Part shown: positions 1 to 10,695 of the stretch, one piece after another
Layout of the letters: each line of letters begins with the position of its first letter
How positions within the stretch are numbered: position 1 is the stretch's first letter
Origin: Berberis thunbergii
Taxonomy: Eukaryota; Streptophyta; Magnoliopsida; Ranunculales; Berberidaceae
Assembly (NCBI GenBank): GCA_003290165.1
Contig: QNQO01010662.1
Coordinates: forward strand, 62,001 to 126,000
DNA length: 64,000 nucleotides
Direction: 5' to 3'
Program-made: the position numbers and the translations under genes
The notes under the pieces: generated by a model
The model's database searches: none
Told to the model about the DNA's origin: nothing
What the model saw: the letters and a program-made list of their open reading frames with translations, nothing else

Positions 1-1077
1 CGTCAAGCTCAAATTTTTTTGTACTATTTATTATTACTATTATTCTTCTTCTTCTCATCATCATAAATCATGCCTTCTCATGTTTTGTTTATTACTCTAT
101 ATTTAACTTTTTGTTGAAAAGGTGAGGCTACTTTGTTTGCTTACCAAGCTTAGCTTTCAATTTCATTTCCGCCTATGAGTTTATTAATTTTGTTATGCAA
201 TATATATACTGAAACTGATATTTAGATTCTCTACCACAACTTTATGCTAGTTTTACTACTGAAAACTCTCGATAGATAGAGCTGAAATTCATACATGAGT
301 CTCCCATCTCAATAGTTGATGTGTTTTTTTATGCATTGTAATTGTTCATATTTTAGAGTTATCAACAACTCTAAATACTAGTTGCCACATAGGTGAATCA
401 ATAAATTCTAATATGTAACGTTTGGTTAAAAAAATTGTTGGTTTCATGTCAAATGTTGGGCCACGTTCAAGACCAAGTTGCTAAGTCTAGCAAAACTTCC
501 ACAGTAAATGCTATGAATGTTTAAAGGAAGCATATTCGTGCTGCCTCGACTGATAGTTGGAGAGGTGAGGCAAATTCAGAAGTTCATTTTTTATTAAAAA
601 TAATGGATATATCAAGTTGGTGGTTTTCTGAAAAAAAAAATAATAAAATAAACAAACAAAATATAGTTATTCTATGATGTTCATCATTGAGTTTTTGGTT
701 TTTTCCTTGAGTTTTTTATCGTGTGGGTAAGCATATATTAATGACATTACCAAATAGATTTACTTGGTATTGTTGGGACATTGACGTTTTACAATTTTAA
801 ATGAGGGATGTATTTTATTTAGTTCGTCAGCGCTCCCCAATTGGACATTATTGTGATAAATGGAAGAATGTTACCTGATAAGCTGGGCATTTTCAGATTG
901 TTGTTTTATTTGTTGGATATTTTTTTGCGTGATAAGAAAACATGAGTATCAGATGCTTTAAGCTATGAGTTTGTTACTTCCCATTTTACTTTTACTTGGA
1001 TTGTTCTTGACGCCCTTAGAATGCCTGTGCACACATGTTATGGTTGATGGCAATCTTTTTTGTTTTCTAACAAGCAG
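1..1077. other. Element 1 interior without a recognised gene
   Basis: This AT-rich stretch has no exon I can assign. The VIM exons that should precede the first recognised one (the start of the SRA domain) are not seen here, so the captured copy seems 5'-truncated or its upstream part is too decayed to read by eye. Confidence 0.4.
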
Positions 1078-2960
1078 GTCTTACAAGGAGAAGAGATCTT
1101 CCTATGCCCCATAAATCGGTGTACGTTATGATGGAGTCTACCGTATTGAGAAATGTTGGCGGAAGGTTGGGATTCAGGTAAATTAGATGGTCCTCAACCC
1201 TAATTGTATGTGGTTGTTCGAATGATAATGTTAGTGACTTCTTTGCAATATGGTTTGTTTCTAGTGGTTTAAAGTTTGTCACTATTTGTTTGTTCGGTGT
1301 GACAATGAACCTGCACCCTGGACCAGGTTTGTGCCTTTTTCTAATCCCCCTCCCTTTATTTAATTGGTAGGGATGATCTCTAATTTATTAAACTTTAAAC
1401 TGCAGCGATGAGCATGGAGATCGACCTAGACCATTGCCTAAAATTCCAGAGCTGAAAAAAGCTACGGACATTACTGAACGGACAGAGGAGCCATCATGGG
1501 ATTATGACGTGAGTTGCAGCGTATTTCTTTTGATTAATTTCATGAAACTGATTATTAATACCTTTCTATATGAAGAACAATTGCATATTTTCAGTTTTCA
1601 TCTGCATCTTAACATTTATGTTATATTTTTTTGTAGATTGTTTTTCCTTTTATCTACTTGGATAGATTAGTTTTCCCGATGCTTTTCAAATTCATTTATT
1701 GCACCATCAACGGAGGAAGAAAATGTTTGGAAATGGAAGAAGCCTTCCCCTGCTAGTAAGAAATCAGTGGACACTGCTAATCCAGAGAACCAAAGGCCAG
1801 CAAGGGTAGCAAATAGGAGATCACAAAACCTGTCTGTAAGAGAGAAACTACTAAAAGGTTTGGTTTCTTCTCTCGTTGTGTATTTAACCGTGAAACACTC
1901 GATGACCCACTAGTAGGCTTTTAGCCCTTTTAAACTAGTCACACCTTATATACTTTTGTTTTTAATTTCTAATGCTCAGTTATTTAACTTACTAGATATT
2001 TGATCTTGCAGAGTTCATCTACTCTATTTGTCGAAAAGTTCTGACTCTTCCTCTTACAACTTCATGTGCTCACAACTTTTGCAAACATTGTTTAGAAGGT
2101 GTCTTTGCTGGGAAGTCTTTTTTTAGAGAGAGAGGTGGTGGGAGCTGGAGTCTTCGTGCTCAAAAGATTGTCATGAAATGCCCTACTTGCAAAAATGACA
2201 TCTCTGACTTCCTTAAAGATCCAAAGGTATGTAATTCAAATGTCTCGTGTAAATAATTGTGAAGCCATGCTCCTCATTTTCACTTTTCAGCTGAGGTAGA
2301 GTGACAATGGGATCCTAAATGTTGTGCAACTTGCCTAATACTGATTATTGCAACTTATACAGTATAAATTGCAGCTGTTTTGGCTTAGCTAGCTTAGTCA
2401 AAGTAATTTTTCAATATAATTGTCATGCATATGATTAATTGGGGTACATACCAGCTGGAGATTAAATATATAATCCTATTGTTTCTACCATCTAATGTGT
2501 TGTTTTCTGTGGAACATGGTTGTGACAGGTGAATAGAGAGGTGATGGGTATGATAGAGTCCCTGCAACGAAAGAAAGCGGAAGGGGAACAAAATGCTGAG
2601 GTGCAGGAAACCGAAGATAACTATGAAGTGGAGGAAGATGAAGAGAATGCTGAGGTGGAGGAAACTGAACAAAATGCCGAGGTGGAGGATGAAGATGTTG
2701 AAAATGAAGTGGTAGAAGATAGCGAATCTTAGGATCCTCCAAAACGGCGTAAAGTTGATAGTATGGACGGTAAAAAATCTGAGAGAGAGGGGATGAAACC
2801 TGTTTTTGTGAGAGGAGAAATTGAACAAACTGAAGTTGACATGAAAGAAGCTAATACCCCACAACAGAAATCCATGGATGAGGTTGAAGATGTGTTGGAT
2901 TCGCTGAGCAAGATTTCAGATGATGGAAATGAATCACCTTCAAGCCTTCTCCATTTGTGA
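1078..2960 (+). pseudogene. Captured VIM/ORTHRUS (UHRF-type SRA-RING E3 ligase) fragment, broken
   Basis: Family role: VIM/ORTH proteins bind hemimethylated CG through an SRA domain and ubiquitinate through RING domains, supporting maintenance DNA methylation in the nucleus. Exons read at 1078-1177 (SRA, motif RYDGVYRIEKCW), 1265-1326 (VRCDNEPAPW), 1406-1508 (DEHGDRPRPLP), 1716-1857, 2012-2226 (RING) and 2529 onward (acidic tail). Phases are consistent and borders are GT/AG. The copy is broken: TAA at 1112-1114 lies inside the SRA domain where the family has Glu. The first RING zinc ligand is Tyr (TAC at 2020-2022), while the other seven ligands are kept. TAG at 2730-2732 stops the frame just before the basic motif PPKRRKVD, after which the same frame stays open to 2960. 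Only the C-terminal part of the family protein is present. Identification is from remembered family motifs, not a search. Confidence 0.85.
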
Positions 2961-4139
2961 TCTGATGGTAACAACTTGCAACGATCTGATCTAGATGACA
3001 AGGTACGGTCGTCCTGCAAGTGTTTTTTGTATATGGGGGATTTGACATTTAAATCACCTTTATATGGCAGCTTCATAATTTACTCTGATTACAAGAATGC
3101 CATGCATTGCCATTTTGTCTAAGATGAATGTCCTTTTGGCATTTTGTTTCCTTCAAAAAAATATATGACAGTTGAAAAGTTGAATATTTCACAGAAAGGA
3201 ATGAAATTATTATAACTATGTTTACTTGTATTTGTGTCGAACTCAAAAGAATCTGTGTAGATTTGAGGTTTAGTTAACTTTGCAGCTTTTATTTGGTATT
3301 TCTGCTACTAAATGGTGTTGGCGTTAGATGAACTCATCGAATCTAAACTAGGTGTGGTATGCTGCTAAATATTGATTAGGATGTTCTGGAAATTTATCTA
3401 ATAGAACTACACCTTGAATTTGTCTAATTGTCGTTGTTAGTCTGAAGTACTTGTGTACGTTTATTTCCACTGACAGTCTTAATAATAATATGGATTGTAC
3501 GAGTTGCCAATAATGATGGTCTTTTCATGCTACATTTTAGAGTACAGTTGTTTTCATGGTTGAATGTGCAATCACAGTATTTAAGATCGTAACTATCCAC
3601 CGGGAATGGTTGGGTAGGTGTACATGGAGGGTCCAGAGAGCGTCAATAATGTGGTGTTTCAAAAGGAGAGTATGTAGTAAACCCAAGCCATAGAAGGAAA
3701 TATTGATTAACTACATTTTGTGAATAGATTGAATGATGTTCTGTTATATCTGCTTTTGTAGATACTCATAATGTTGCTCATATCATGTCATGAACTGCTT
3801 TTGAAAATTTTCTATTGCGAACCATTAAGCGTTGTTTTGAGCCTTTGCAATGACTTTTCGTGTGTATTATATTGTCATCTATTAATCGTTTCATTAAATT
3901 GGTACCATGAGCTGTTATGTTTGGCTTACTAGTTATCTTCTCGGTTGCAAGCAGGAAAAAGTTTGTGTTTATTTCAATATAGTGTACATTTTCAATATAG
4001 CTAGTGAAGGTTCACTGTAAATTTACCAAAGTAAAAATTCACATTGAATGTTACGTTAATTGCAGTTACAAATTATGCTTTTGAGTTCAAAAAATGTTGA
4101 TAATTTCATCCAACTCTATTGATGTGCCTTCTAATGCAG
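2961..4139. other. Non-coding spacer between captured fragments
   Basis: AT-rich sequence lying between the VIM fragment and the next exon-like segment. I see no domain, repeat or structural RNA in it. Confidence 0.4.
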
Positions 4140-4418
4140 GTTGTAGAAGGTCCAAACGAGTAACATCAATGCCTTCTATTCCAGAGGAGCAAGTGCAGTA
4201 GATGACAGAACTAGAAAGTGTAGCTCATGAACTAACAATACTCCTTAGGGGTGATAGATCCAAAGAACGAGCAAAACCACTTGGCAGTACACCAGCCAAA
4301 CAAGTGTCTCTATCCTTGGAAGAACAAAAAGTAAGACCACTACCTCTAACTGCAGATCTTGAACTTATTTCGGCTTCAGAGATCCAAATGGATCAACGCC
4401 TGGAGGCACACTGCCAAC
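4140..4418 (+). pseudogene. Unidentified exon-like fragment inside CACTA element 1
   Basis: A segment with a good acceptor (TAATGCAG before 4140) and donor (GTAAGT from 4419) reads in one frame apart from TAG at 4199-4201. The translation is hydrophilic and polar, with patches such as RRSKRVTSMPSIPEE before the stop and LTILLRGDRSKERAKPLG after it. I do not recognise the family. Its position between captured VIM and CER3 exons, on the same strand, suggests another captured piece of a host gene. It could instead belong to an element-specific protein. Confidence 0.45.
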
Positions 4419-4916
4419 GTAAGTAACACGACATACACATGTTAATTTGTTCCTTTTTTTTTTTGATAAACTAAAAAAAAACAGGGAAAAAAATACAAGC
4501 ATAACTGGAGATTAAACATTTTTTTAATATTAGAATACATGCATCATATGGTTATCATGGTTTTCAGTCAACTCAAATATATAATTTCTCCTTTGGGACA
4601 CCTTTGTATAGTTCAAAAGAAGCTTGTCTGTTACATGAACCTCTAGGTGCATTGGCTCCATATATAGCTTCTTTACCCTCGTCAACCCAACTTGAGTAAC
4701 AACTTTTTGCTTTTCTTTTCTGCTAGCTACCTATCTGTAAGAACCAATTATGTGTTAATGATGGGAGGGAAAATCAGTCACATATTTTTTTTTCCAAAAT
4801 TTTAATGTATCCTTCTCTACCTCTGCCTGAACATATATGGTATATCTATATCAACTTGCATTTCAATAGATGAGGAATTTTACATTTACCAGTACTATAT
4901 TGGACACCCTATGCAG
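4419..4916. other. Spacer with no recognised feature
   Basis: Intron-like AT-rich sequence between the unidentified exon and the first CER3-like exon. No coding signal was found. Confidence 0.4.
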
Positions 4917-5749
4917 GTACTACAACCTGCATCACACTGAGATGGACACTAATTTATGCCTATTTATGCCTCTCTACGATGCCCTAGGAAACACAATAAA
5001 TACAAGATCATGGGCTCTGCAAAAGAAATTAAGTTCGGGTACATGTTCTAGCTACAACTCTCTTCGGTAAATTTCCCCAACTATCTCTATATATGACTTT
5101 CTGAATGATCTCATTTAATGTTAAACCAGTATATAAAGGTAAGTGCATCAGGCTGCTTGGTGTGCACATGACATATTAATGTAAAGAATATTAACTATGC
5201 ATTAGTGGTGTTAACTATGCAGGAAAAATTGCAAGAATACCGGATTTTGTATTCTTGGCCCATGTTGTAGATTTAACAGCAACACTGCATGTGCCCTTTG
5301 TACTAAGGTCATTTAGTTCGGTGCCCTTCCAGACGAGGTTGTTCTTGTTGCCACTATTGTCAGGTGCTTTTGTAGCAATGCTGGTCATGTGGGCTTCATC
5401 AAAGACCTTCTTGATATCTTTCTACAAACTTAGGAATCGACTTCATCAGACATGGGTCGTCCCTAGGTTTGGTTTTCAGGTAGGTGCATGCGCATATGAT
5501 TAATTACAACTGCCTTCTTATTTTATTATTTTGGCTTTGCTTTTGCTGAATTACTAAATACCATTTTGTTCACTAATTTATTTCCAACATGTATGGGTCA
5601 TTGTCTCCATATTGACATCAAATGGTCTATCCCACATGCAGTACTTTTTACCATTTGCCAAGGATGGCATCAATCACCACATTGAATAAGCCATTCTGCG
5701 AGCTGATAAATTGGGTGTGAAGGTCATTAGTCTTGCAGCATTGAGCAAG
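4917..5749 (+). pseudogene. CER3: Captured CER3/WAX2-like fragment, broken
   Basis: CER3/WAX2 is an endoplasmic-reticulum membrane protein that works with CER1 in making very-long-chain alkanes for cuticular wax. Three colinear exons are readable: 4917-5038 ([20 protein letters not shown], part of the fatty-acid-hydroxylase-like His-box region), 5223-5479 (PDFVFLAH, a hydrophobic membrane stretch, then [14 protein letters not shown]) and 5642-5749 (YFLPFAKDGIN, then AILRADKLGVKV). Borders are GT/AG and phases match across all three. The third exon has TAA at 5687-5689, between IE and AILRADK, so it cannot encode a working protein. The rest of the family protein on either side is absent. It lies in the sense orientation of CACTA element 1. 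Confidence 0.88.
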
Positions 5750-6491
5750 GTCCCTTCCTTCTCATGTTTCTTCTTTTTTATATGTTTTAATTTGTATGTG
5801 TGCATTGTTCTGGTGTGTCTTCATATTCTGTTAGTTGTTGATTATTTGGTTGCTGTTCTTTGAACTAATGGCTCCACTAGTGTAAGATGTCAAATTGAGC
5901 AAACAGTTGTCTAGCTAGGAGATTGTTAGATGTAATCAAATTTGTTGCCATGTTATAATTAAGTTTTCCATTACTAATTAGCTGGTGATGGATGCATATG
6001 CATAATTTATGCCCCTGGCATAATTGGTCGGTCAATAGTTATTAGGACCTGAGGTTGATCACCCCGTGCAATTTAAAGCATGGTACATTGTTGCGCACAT
6101 GGCAGGAAGGCCAATTCATAAAATGGTTTGGTTGCTTGTTTAAGAGGGTAGATTTTAGTAGGTATATTGCATCATGTGTGGCGTTAATTATTCATAGTTC
6201 AGTGCGAATTAACATACTAAATCCAAATCCTTTTTTTTTCTTTCTTCATTTGCTAGATGATTGAATTACTCATGTTGAAAAAACCATTAATTAATTGATA
6301 TGAGTAACCAATATAATTAAAATGCATTTAATTGCTCTCTTAGAGTCTGAATGAATCCATATTTTCCTTTTGATTTGGTCACCACAATTTCAGGTCCTCT
6401 TCTACAGCTTTAATCTAAATGCATAGAATGTATCTGAAATTTGTCCCCGTACTAAACATTAACTTTACTGTTCCTTTCTGACCTGCTTCAG
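5750..6491. other. Spacer between CER3 fragment and last exon
   Basis: Nothing recognisable. The next CER3 exon is not found here, so the captured segment ends near 5750. It resembles intron sequence leading to the acceptor at 6489-6491. Confidence 0.4.
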
Positions 6492-6656
6492 TGGAGGATT
6501 GAAATGACTCATCACCACCGCAATGATCTTCGGAACAACACCAACCATGACCTTGTTCAAAACTCAAATGAGAATGTTGAGGAGTTGAACCAACATCAAC
6601 AAATGAAGGAAGGGGAGAACCAAAGCAATGAAGTTGGAAACTGGAAAGGATTGTGA
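6492..6656 (+). CDS. Terminal exon-like reading frame of CACTA element 1
   Basis: After the acceptor CTTCAG (ending 6491) the frame is open for 54 codons to TGA at 6654-6656. The product is strongly polar: it begins WRIEMTHHHRN, is rich in Asn, Gln, His and Glu, and ends NEVGNWKGL. The stop lies just upstream of the 3' block shared by all three CACTA elements, which fits the 3' end of an element transcript. I do not recognise the family. It may be the tail of a transposase accessory protein, the last exon of a captured gene, or chance. Confidence 0.35.
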   Translation, partial: WRIEMTHHHRNDLRNNTNHDLVQNSNENVEELNQHQQMKEGENQSNEVGNWKGL

Positions 6657-6714
6657 CTCGATGTAATACATTATCTTTATTATTCAACTGAAATAAATGT
6701 AGTATGATCTTTAT

Positions 6715-6875
6715 ATTTTGATAGATATTGTGACTCGATGTAATACATTATCTTATTAATTACATTACTTTGCCTCCATTTATGAAAATATTTAAGTTTG
6801 GCACATTTAGATTTTAATTTTCTAGAAATAAAACTTATAAGATGTTATAAAAAGTCATTTGATAGCACTTGATGA
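6715..6875 (+). repeat. 3' internal block shared by CACTA elements 1, 2 and 3
   Basis: The block runs from GTGACTCGATGTAATACATT through TAAGTTTGGCACATT to AAAAAGTCATTTGATAGC. It matches the reverse complement of 17685-17830 in element 2 along most of its length, and the reverse complement of about 58258-58385 in element 3 in part. In each element it sits between the captured fragments and the subterminal repeats at the same (3') end, so it marks common ancestry and gives each element's orientation. The core GTGACTCGATGTAATACATT also occurs at 6654-6673. Confidence 0.75.
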
Positions 6876-6879
6876 GTGC

Positions 6880-7206
6880 TATAGAAAAAAGGGCCTTGAG
6901 AAACGCTATAGAAACTAATACAATAGCATTTGTTAAATGTTACGTGAGGGAAGACAATAGCGTTTCAGAAATGCTATGGTATAAACGCTATCATATAGTA
7001 TACCAAAGCATTTCTGAAACGCTATCGTATAGTATACCATAGTGTTTCTGAACGCTATAAAAGGTCAACTTACAATAGCGTTTTAAAAACGCTATAATAG
7101 ACCTTGTATCTATTATAGCTCCGACAGACACAGCGTTTTCTAAAACGCTATGGTATCCTACCATAGCATTTTTTAAACGCTATTAATGAGCATTTTTCTT
7201 GTAGTG
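6880..7206 (+). repeat. Subterminal inverted-repeat array and terminal repeat of CACTA element 1
   Basis: Many short copies of AGCGTTT...AAACGCTAT occur in both orientations between about 6880 and 7195, followed by the terminal sequence ending CTTGTAGTG. In En/Spm elements such arrays bind the element's regulatory transposase protein. The array is AT-rich and each pair of units can form a hairpin. The motif is unlike that of elements 2 and 3. Confidence 0.75.
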
Positions 7207-7780
7207 GGGATAGTGTCCCTGATTTTTGGTCCCTGGCTTTTGGTTAACTTATATGCTGGATTACGATCTATTCTCAAGCCCATCCAAACACGAATATTGT
7301 AGTACTCTTAGTTATCTAATAAACACAACTTGAATCACTTGAAAATATTTTGAAATGAGCAAGTTATGGTCATTTAACTAAAGTCATGCAAATCTATTTT
7401 GCAATGAAAATGGAATAGTGTTCCTGACTTTCTGCCAACTTTTGTGCTTAATTGAGACCGATTCTCAAGTTGATCAAAAAAATCTAGTACTCTGAGTTAT
7501 CTAACTTGAATCACTTGAAAATGTTTTAAAATGAGCAAATTATGGTCATTTTACTAAAGTCGCGTAAATCTGTCACTCAATAAAAAATGGATTGTGTTCC
7601 TAACTTTCGGCCAACTTATCTGCTCGATCGAGACATATTCTCAAGTTGATTAAACACAAAAGTTTTAGTACTCTGAGTTATCTAATAAACACAACTTGAA
7701 TCACTTGAAAATGTTTTGAAATTAGCAAGTTATGGTCATTTTACTAAAGTCGCGCAAATCTGTCCGAAAAAAATTGCTGA
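7207..7780. repeat. Three diverged tandem repeats of about 180-200 bp
   Basis: Three successive copies (about 7209-7410, 7411-7589 and 7590-7780) share the order GTTCCTGACTTT...GCCAACTTATCTGCT..., ATTCTCAAG, AGTACTCTGAGTTATCT, AACTTGAATCACTTGAAAA and AGCAAGTTATGGTCATTT. They begin directly at the end of CACTA element 1. The unit length is satellite-like, but only three copies are present, so it may equally be a promoter-type minisatellite or an old element remnant. Confidence 0.6.
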
Positions 7781-7863
7781 AATTTTCTATTCGCCAGAAA
7801 CTTTGCGAGTTTTTGCAAAAACCTCACATTGTTCCAGGCGAGGTTTTTACTGTTCGCCAGGAT

Positions 7864-7894
7864 CAATGCGAGGTTTCGCAAAAACCTCGCATTG
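7864..7894. repeat. Perfect 13-bp inverted repeat (hairpin)
   Basis: CAATGCGAGGTTT is followed by a 5-base loop (CGCAA) and its exact reverse complement. Related partial units (GCGAGGTTTTT, GCAAAAACCTC) lie just upstream, from about 7808. It may be a decayed foldback or a cluster of short element repeats. Confidence 0.6.
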
Positions 7895-9467
7895 TCTCAA
7901 GCTAACAAACCTTTTTTTGTGATTTCTAAAAAAAATTTTGAAGGTTGCTTTGATTTTGTGATTGAAAATATTTCTAAAGTTTCCATGAGATTACTTAATT
8001 TTTTTGAAATTTTTTGGGGAGGTTGCGGTTAGGGGTTCGATTTTTAGGGTTTCGATTTTGAGAGAGATGAAAGAGATGTTAAGGGAGATGGAAGAGATTT
8101 CGAGGGAGAGGGAAAAGATCGGCTCCGATTTTGCAGGAGATTTGAATGTGGGAAGAATTTTGCAAGAGATTTGATTGTGGGAGAGGGAAGAGATACGAAT
8201 GGGGGAGAGAGGAATTGCATTTCGATTTGAATGGGGAGGAGGAAAGTTTATATAGATGGTGTGGGAAAGAAAGTAGGTGGTGTATGAGAGCAGAATGGTG
8301 TGAGAAAACACTTATGGTGGTGTGAAGTAGTCGCTGCCTACTATAAAATCTCCACCACCATCCAACTTTTTTATATGCTAAATAACACCACCAGTATAAG
8401 CAAAACAAAAACACACCATCACCCCTCTTCTCTATCGCGAACACCACTACCATCTTGCCTTGCAATCACCAGCACCACCACCTTGCCATGCCACTGCTAG
8501 CACACCACTCTTCCTCTTCTCTTCTCTTCCTCTTCTTTTATCTTCATTTTCTTCTCATGTTTTTCTTCCTCCTTCACCCTTGAGCAGAAACTCGCTCGAG
8601 GGAAAAGGAGAAAACAAACATGAGAGAAAATGGAAGAGATGAGAAGAAGAGGACCAGAGAGAAGAGAAAAAGAAGAGGACCAGAGAGAAGAGAAAAAGAA
8701 GAGGACCAGAGAGGAGAATAATAGTTAATATATTGTTTCAAATCTTTTGAGAAATGAAACTTGTAACAAATTCCTGCCAAAACCAGAGATGAACTACCAC
8801 TTGATCTTCTCCAAGCTCTATTTAGCGTTGCCATCACCACTTTGTGACAAAATGATTCACAAATCCATAAACCTAAAATTCATTTTATACCTAGATATAA
8901 TAAGTAAAACCCCTAATTTTGATTAAAAAAAACTCACTTGAGATGGAAATCCATTCGAATTCAATGAATCCATTTAGGTTCCAAGTTTAGATAATCAAAT
9001 GGAGATCAGAGAGTGAGTGTTAGAGATAAGAAAATCAATTAAATGAGTAGGAAGAAGAAGAACACAGACTTGCAATTGCGAGTTGGAGATCCAGCTACGA
9101 TTCTATCTAGTTTGGTCTTGGTGTTAGTGAGCTTCACCACACATGCCTTTGACTGCTCACTTGGTAGTAAAGATGGTAGGCAAAGATAAAGCAGCCAGTG
9201 GCAGTGTTGTTCCTGAGAGAAAAGATATGAGAAGAGATGGTGAGAAGAGGGAGAGAAATTGGAGAAAACATGTTTATATTGGTGGTGTCTTTCAATAGAA
9301 TGTGGTGTCCTTCATAAAGTAGTGGGCGGTGTGTCCTTTAGTAGAAATGGCGGTGTCAAAAAGTTGGAGCCCATGATAAAACACATGTTGTGTGTTCTTC
9401 ATATTTACAAAATTAATATTTTTTTATTGTCACAAAATAAAATAAAACAAAAACATTTGTGTTTGGT
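7895..9467. other. Gene-free region with purine-rich tracts
   Basis: 8040-8260 is dominated by GAGAGAGATGGAAGA-like sequence and 8500-8720 by TCTTCC followed by GAAGAGA runs. Long frames here are low-complexity artefacts. Short CACCACCA-type patches occur near 8300-8500 and, inverted, near 9280-9360, hinting at a decayed inverted-repeat element whose ends I could not define. Confidence 0.4.
8644..8718. repeat. 26-bp minisatellite, about 3 copies
   Basis: The unit AAGAAGAGGACCAGAGAGAA plus GAGAAA repeats at offsets 8644, 8670 and 8696, nearly perfectly. It is a simple purine-rich tandem repeat with no coding role seen. Confidence 0.75.
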
Positions 9468-10023
9468 CAAGGATTGTGATTTTGCAAAATTATACAAAAT
9501 TCGCTGAATTTTTCGTTTTTTTAAATTACAGAAAGAAACATGGCGAAATATTACATTTTTCGAGGGTTTTTTAAAAACATTTCAAGGTTTTTTCATAAAT
9601 TTCAATTTTTCGTAAAAATGCTAAAACAAGCTACTAAAATTTACATTTTTTCGAGAATTTTTTCGAAAATTTTTGGGATTTTTCATAAATTTTGAGTTTT
9701 TTTCTTCTAATTATCATTTATTGTAATTATTTATTGATTTTTGAAATCACCCCCTAATTTCCTAATTATTGCTTCTTCTACTTATATATTGATTTTTTAA
9801 ACCACCTCTTGATTTTCTAATTATAGGTATTTCGGTTTCGTTTAATGTGTTTAATATATTTATTTATTTACATATTATTTTTTTCCCATATTTAATATAC
9901 CATCAAAATTCATTATATATTTCATTTATCCTCAAAATTCTTATGTTTTTTTCTTTACACACCGAAATATTTCTTAAAATCAGGAAACCAAAATTAACTC
10001 GAAAAACGAAATCACAATCCTTG
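9468..10023. mobile_element. hAT-type MITE with 8-bp target duplication
   Basis: The element begins CAAGGATTGTGATTTTGC and ends with the inverted form AAATCACAATCCTTG. It is flanked by TGTTTGGT (9460-9467) and TGTATGGT (10024-10031), an 8-bp duplication with one mismatch, as expected for hAT insertions. The 556-bp body is AT-rich, with TTTTCGA repeats, and contains no transposase frame, so it is a non-autonomous copy. Confidence 0.7.
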
Positions 10024-10478
10024 TGTATGGTCTATTGTGATTCGTCAGTGATTTTTTTTCATTCACTCATGGCATATTTTAGTGTAGGTGGATGCAAAAA
10101 TATAAAACTCACCAACTTTATGAAGAGGTTGTAACGATAAAACTATATACTGACATATTGTGATTGAGTAATGCATTACTGATTGGTGATTGTAACCAAG
10201 AGTTAAGCATTGGTGATTAGGGATTCACATTGATTATCTATCACAATTTAAAAATAAAATAAATAAATAAATTGGTGTAGATTTTGGCGAGACCCTGGAC
10301 ACAGTTTGATTTTCTGGAAATGCGTCAGCAGGTGTTGTCAAATAGCATTGTGTAGTCTCACTCTCACCTTGTTGATCGGCCACATCAAAGTTTTGTTCCA
10401 CGACCCTATGGTCGATTACTATCATGACAACATGATTTGCTTTTTTATATTAGGTAAACCATGTTTTCATGGATTAAA
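10024..10478. other. Intergenic DNA left of copia A
   Basis: No gene, repeat or RNA recognised. The stretch ends at TTAAA (10474-10478), the probable left target duplication of copia A. Confidence 0.4.
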
Positions 10479-10695
10479 TGTTGGAGAACAATAAGAACAA
10501 TGTATAAATTTATTTGAAATAAATAATGTAACAATACAAATACTATTTTTATTATAAATTGATTAACATTGAAATCAAATAAAATAAATAAATATAATAA
10601 CTTGTATTGTAGATAGAGGCTTGCGAAATCACTATCTTGAATTGGCGGAGTTGGTACGTCTTGAATTGTAGATAGAGGCTAGCGGATATGCTATG

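Larger units (their letters stand above)
1..7206 (+). mobile_element. CACTA (En/Spm-type) element 1, 3' portion, carrying captured gene fragments
   Basis: The right terminus is visible at 7206: the sequence ends CTTGTAGTG, whose reverse complement CACTACAAGAAAAATG is a typical CACTA terminal inverted repeat. It is preceded by about 320 bp of short inverted subterminal repeats. Inside lie spliced-gene fragments of VIM/ORTHRUS and CER3, both on the plus strand. A 3' block at about 6715-6870 is shared with elements 2 and 3, which places this element in the same group although its terminal motif differs. The left terminus is outside the window, so the length (at least 7.2 kb) and the 3-bp target duplication (GGG expected from 7207-7209) cannot be confirmed. 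No transposase domain was recognised, so it is probably non-autonomous. Confidence 0.8.

Noticed and set aside
2394..2864. Minus-strand frame of 156 codons over the VIM fragment
   Set aside because: It is the complement of the acidic VIM tail (GAGGTGGAG repeats) and has only low-complexity His/Phe/Leu content.
7808..7894. CRISPR-like short repeats (GCGAGGTTTTTGC units)
   Set aside because: There are few units, irregular spacing and a plant nuclear context. A foldback or decayed repeat explains them.
7864..7894. microRNA precursor
   Set aside because: The arms are only 13 bp with a 5-base loop, too short for a plant miRNA precursor.
8079..8840. Several frames of 60-128 codons in the purine-rich tract
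   Set aside because: They mirror each other on both strands of GA/TC-rich simple sequence and have no family features.
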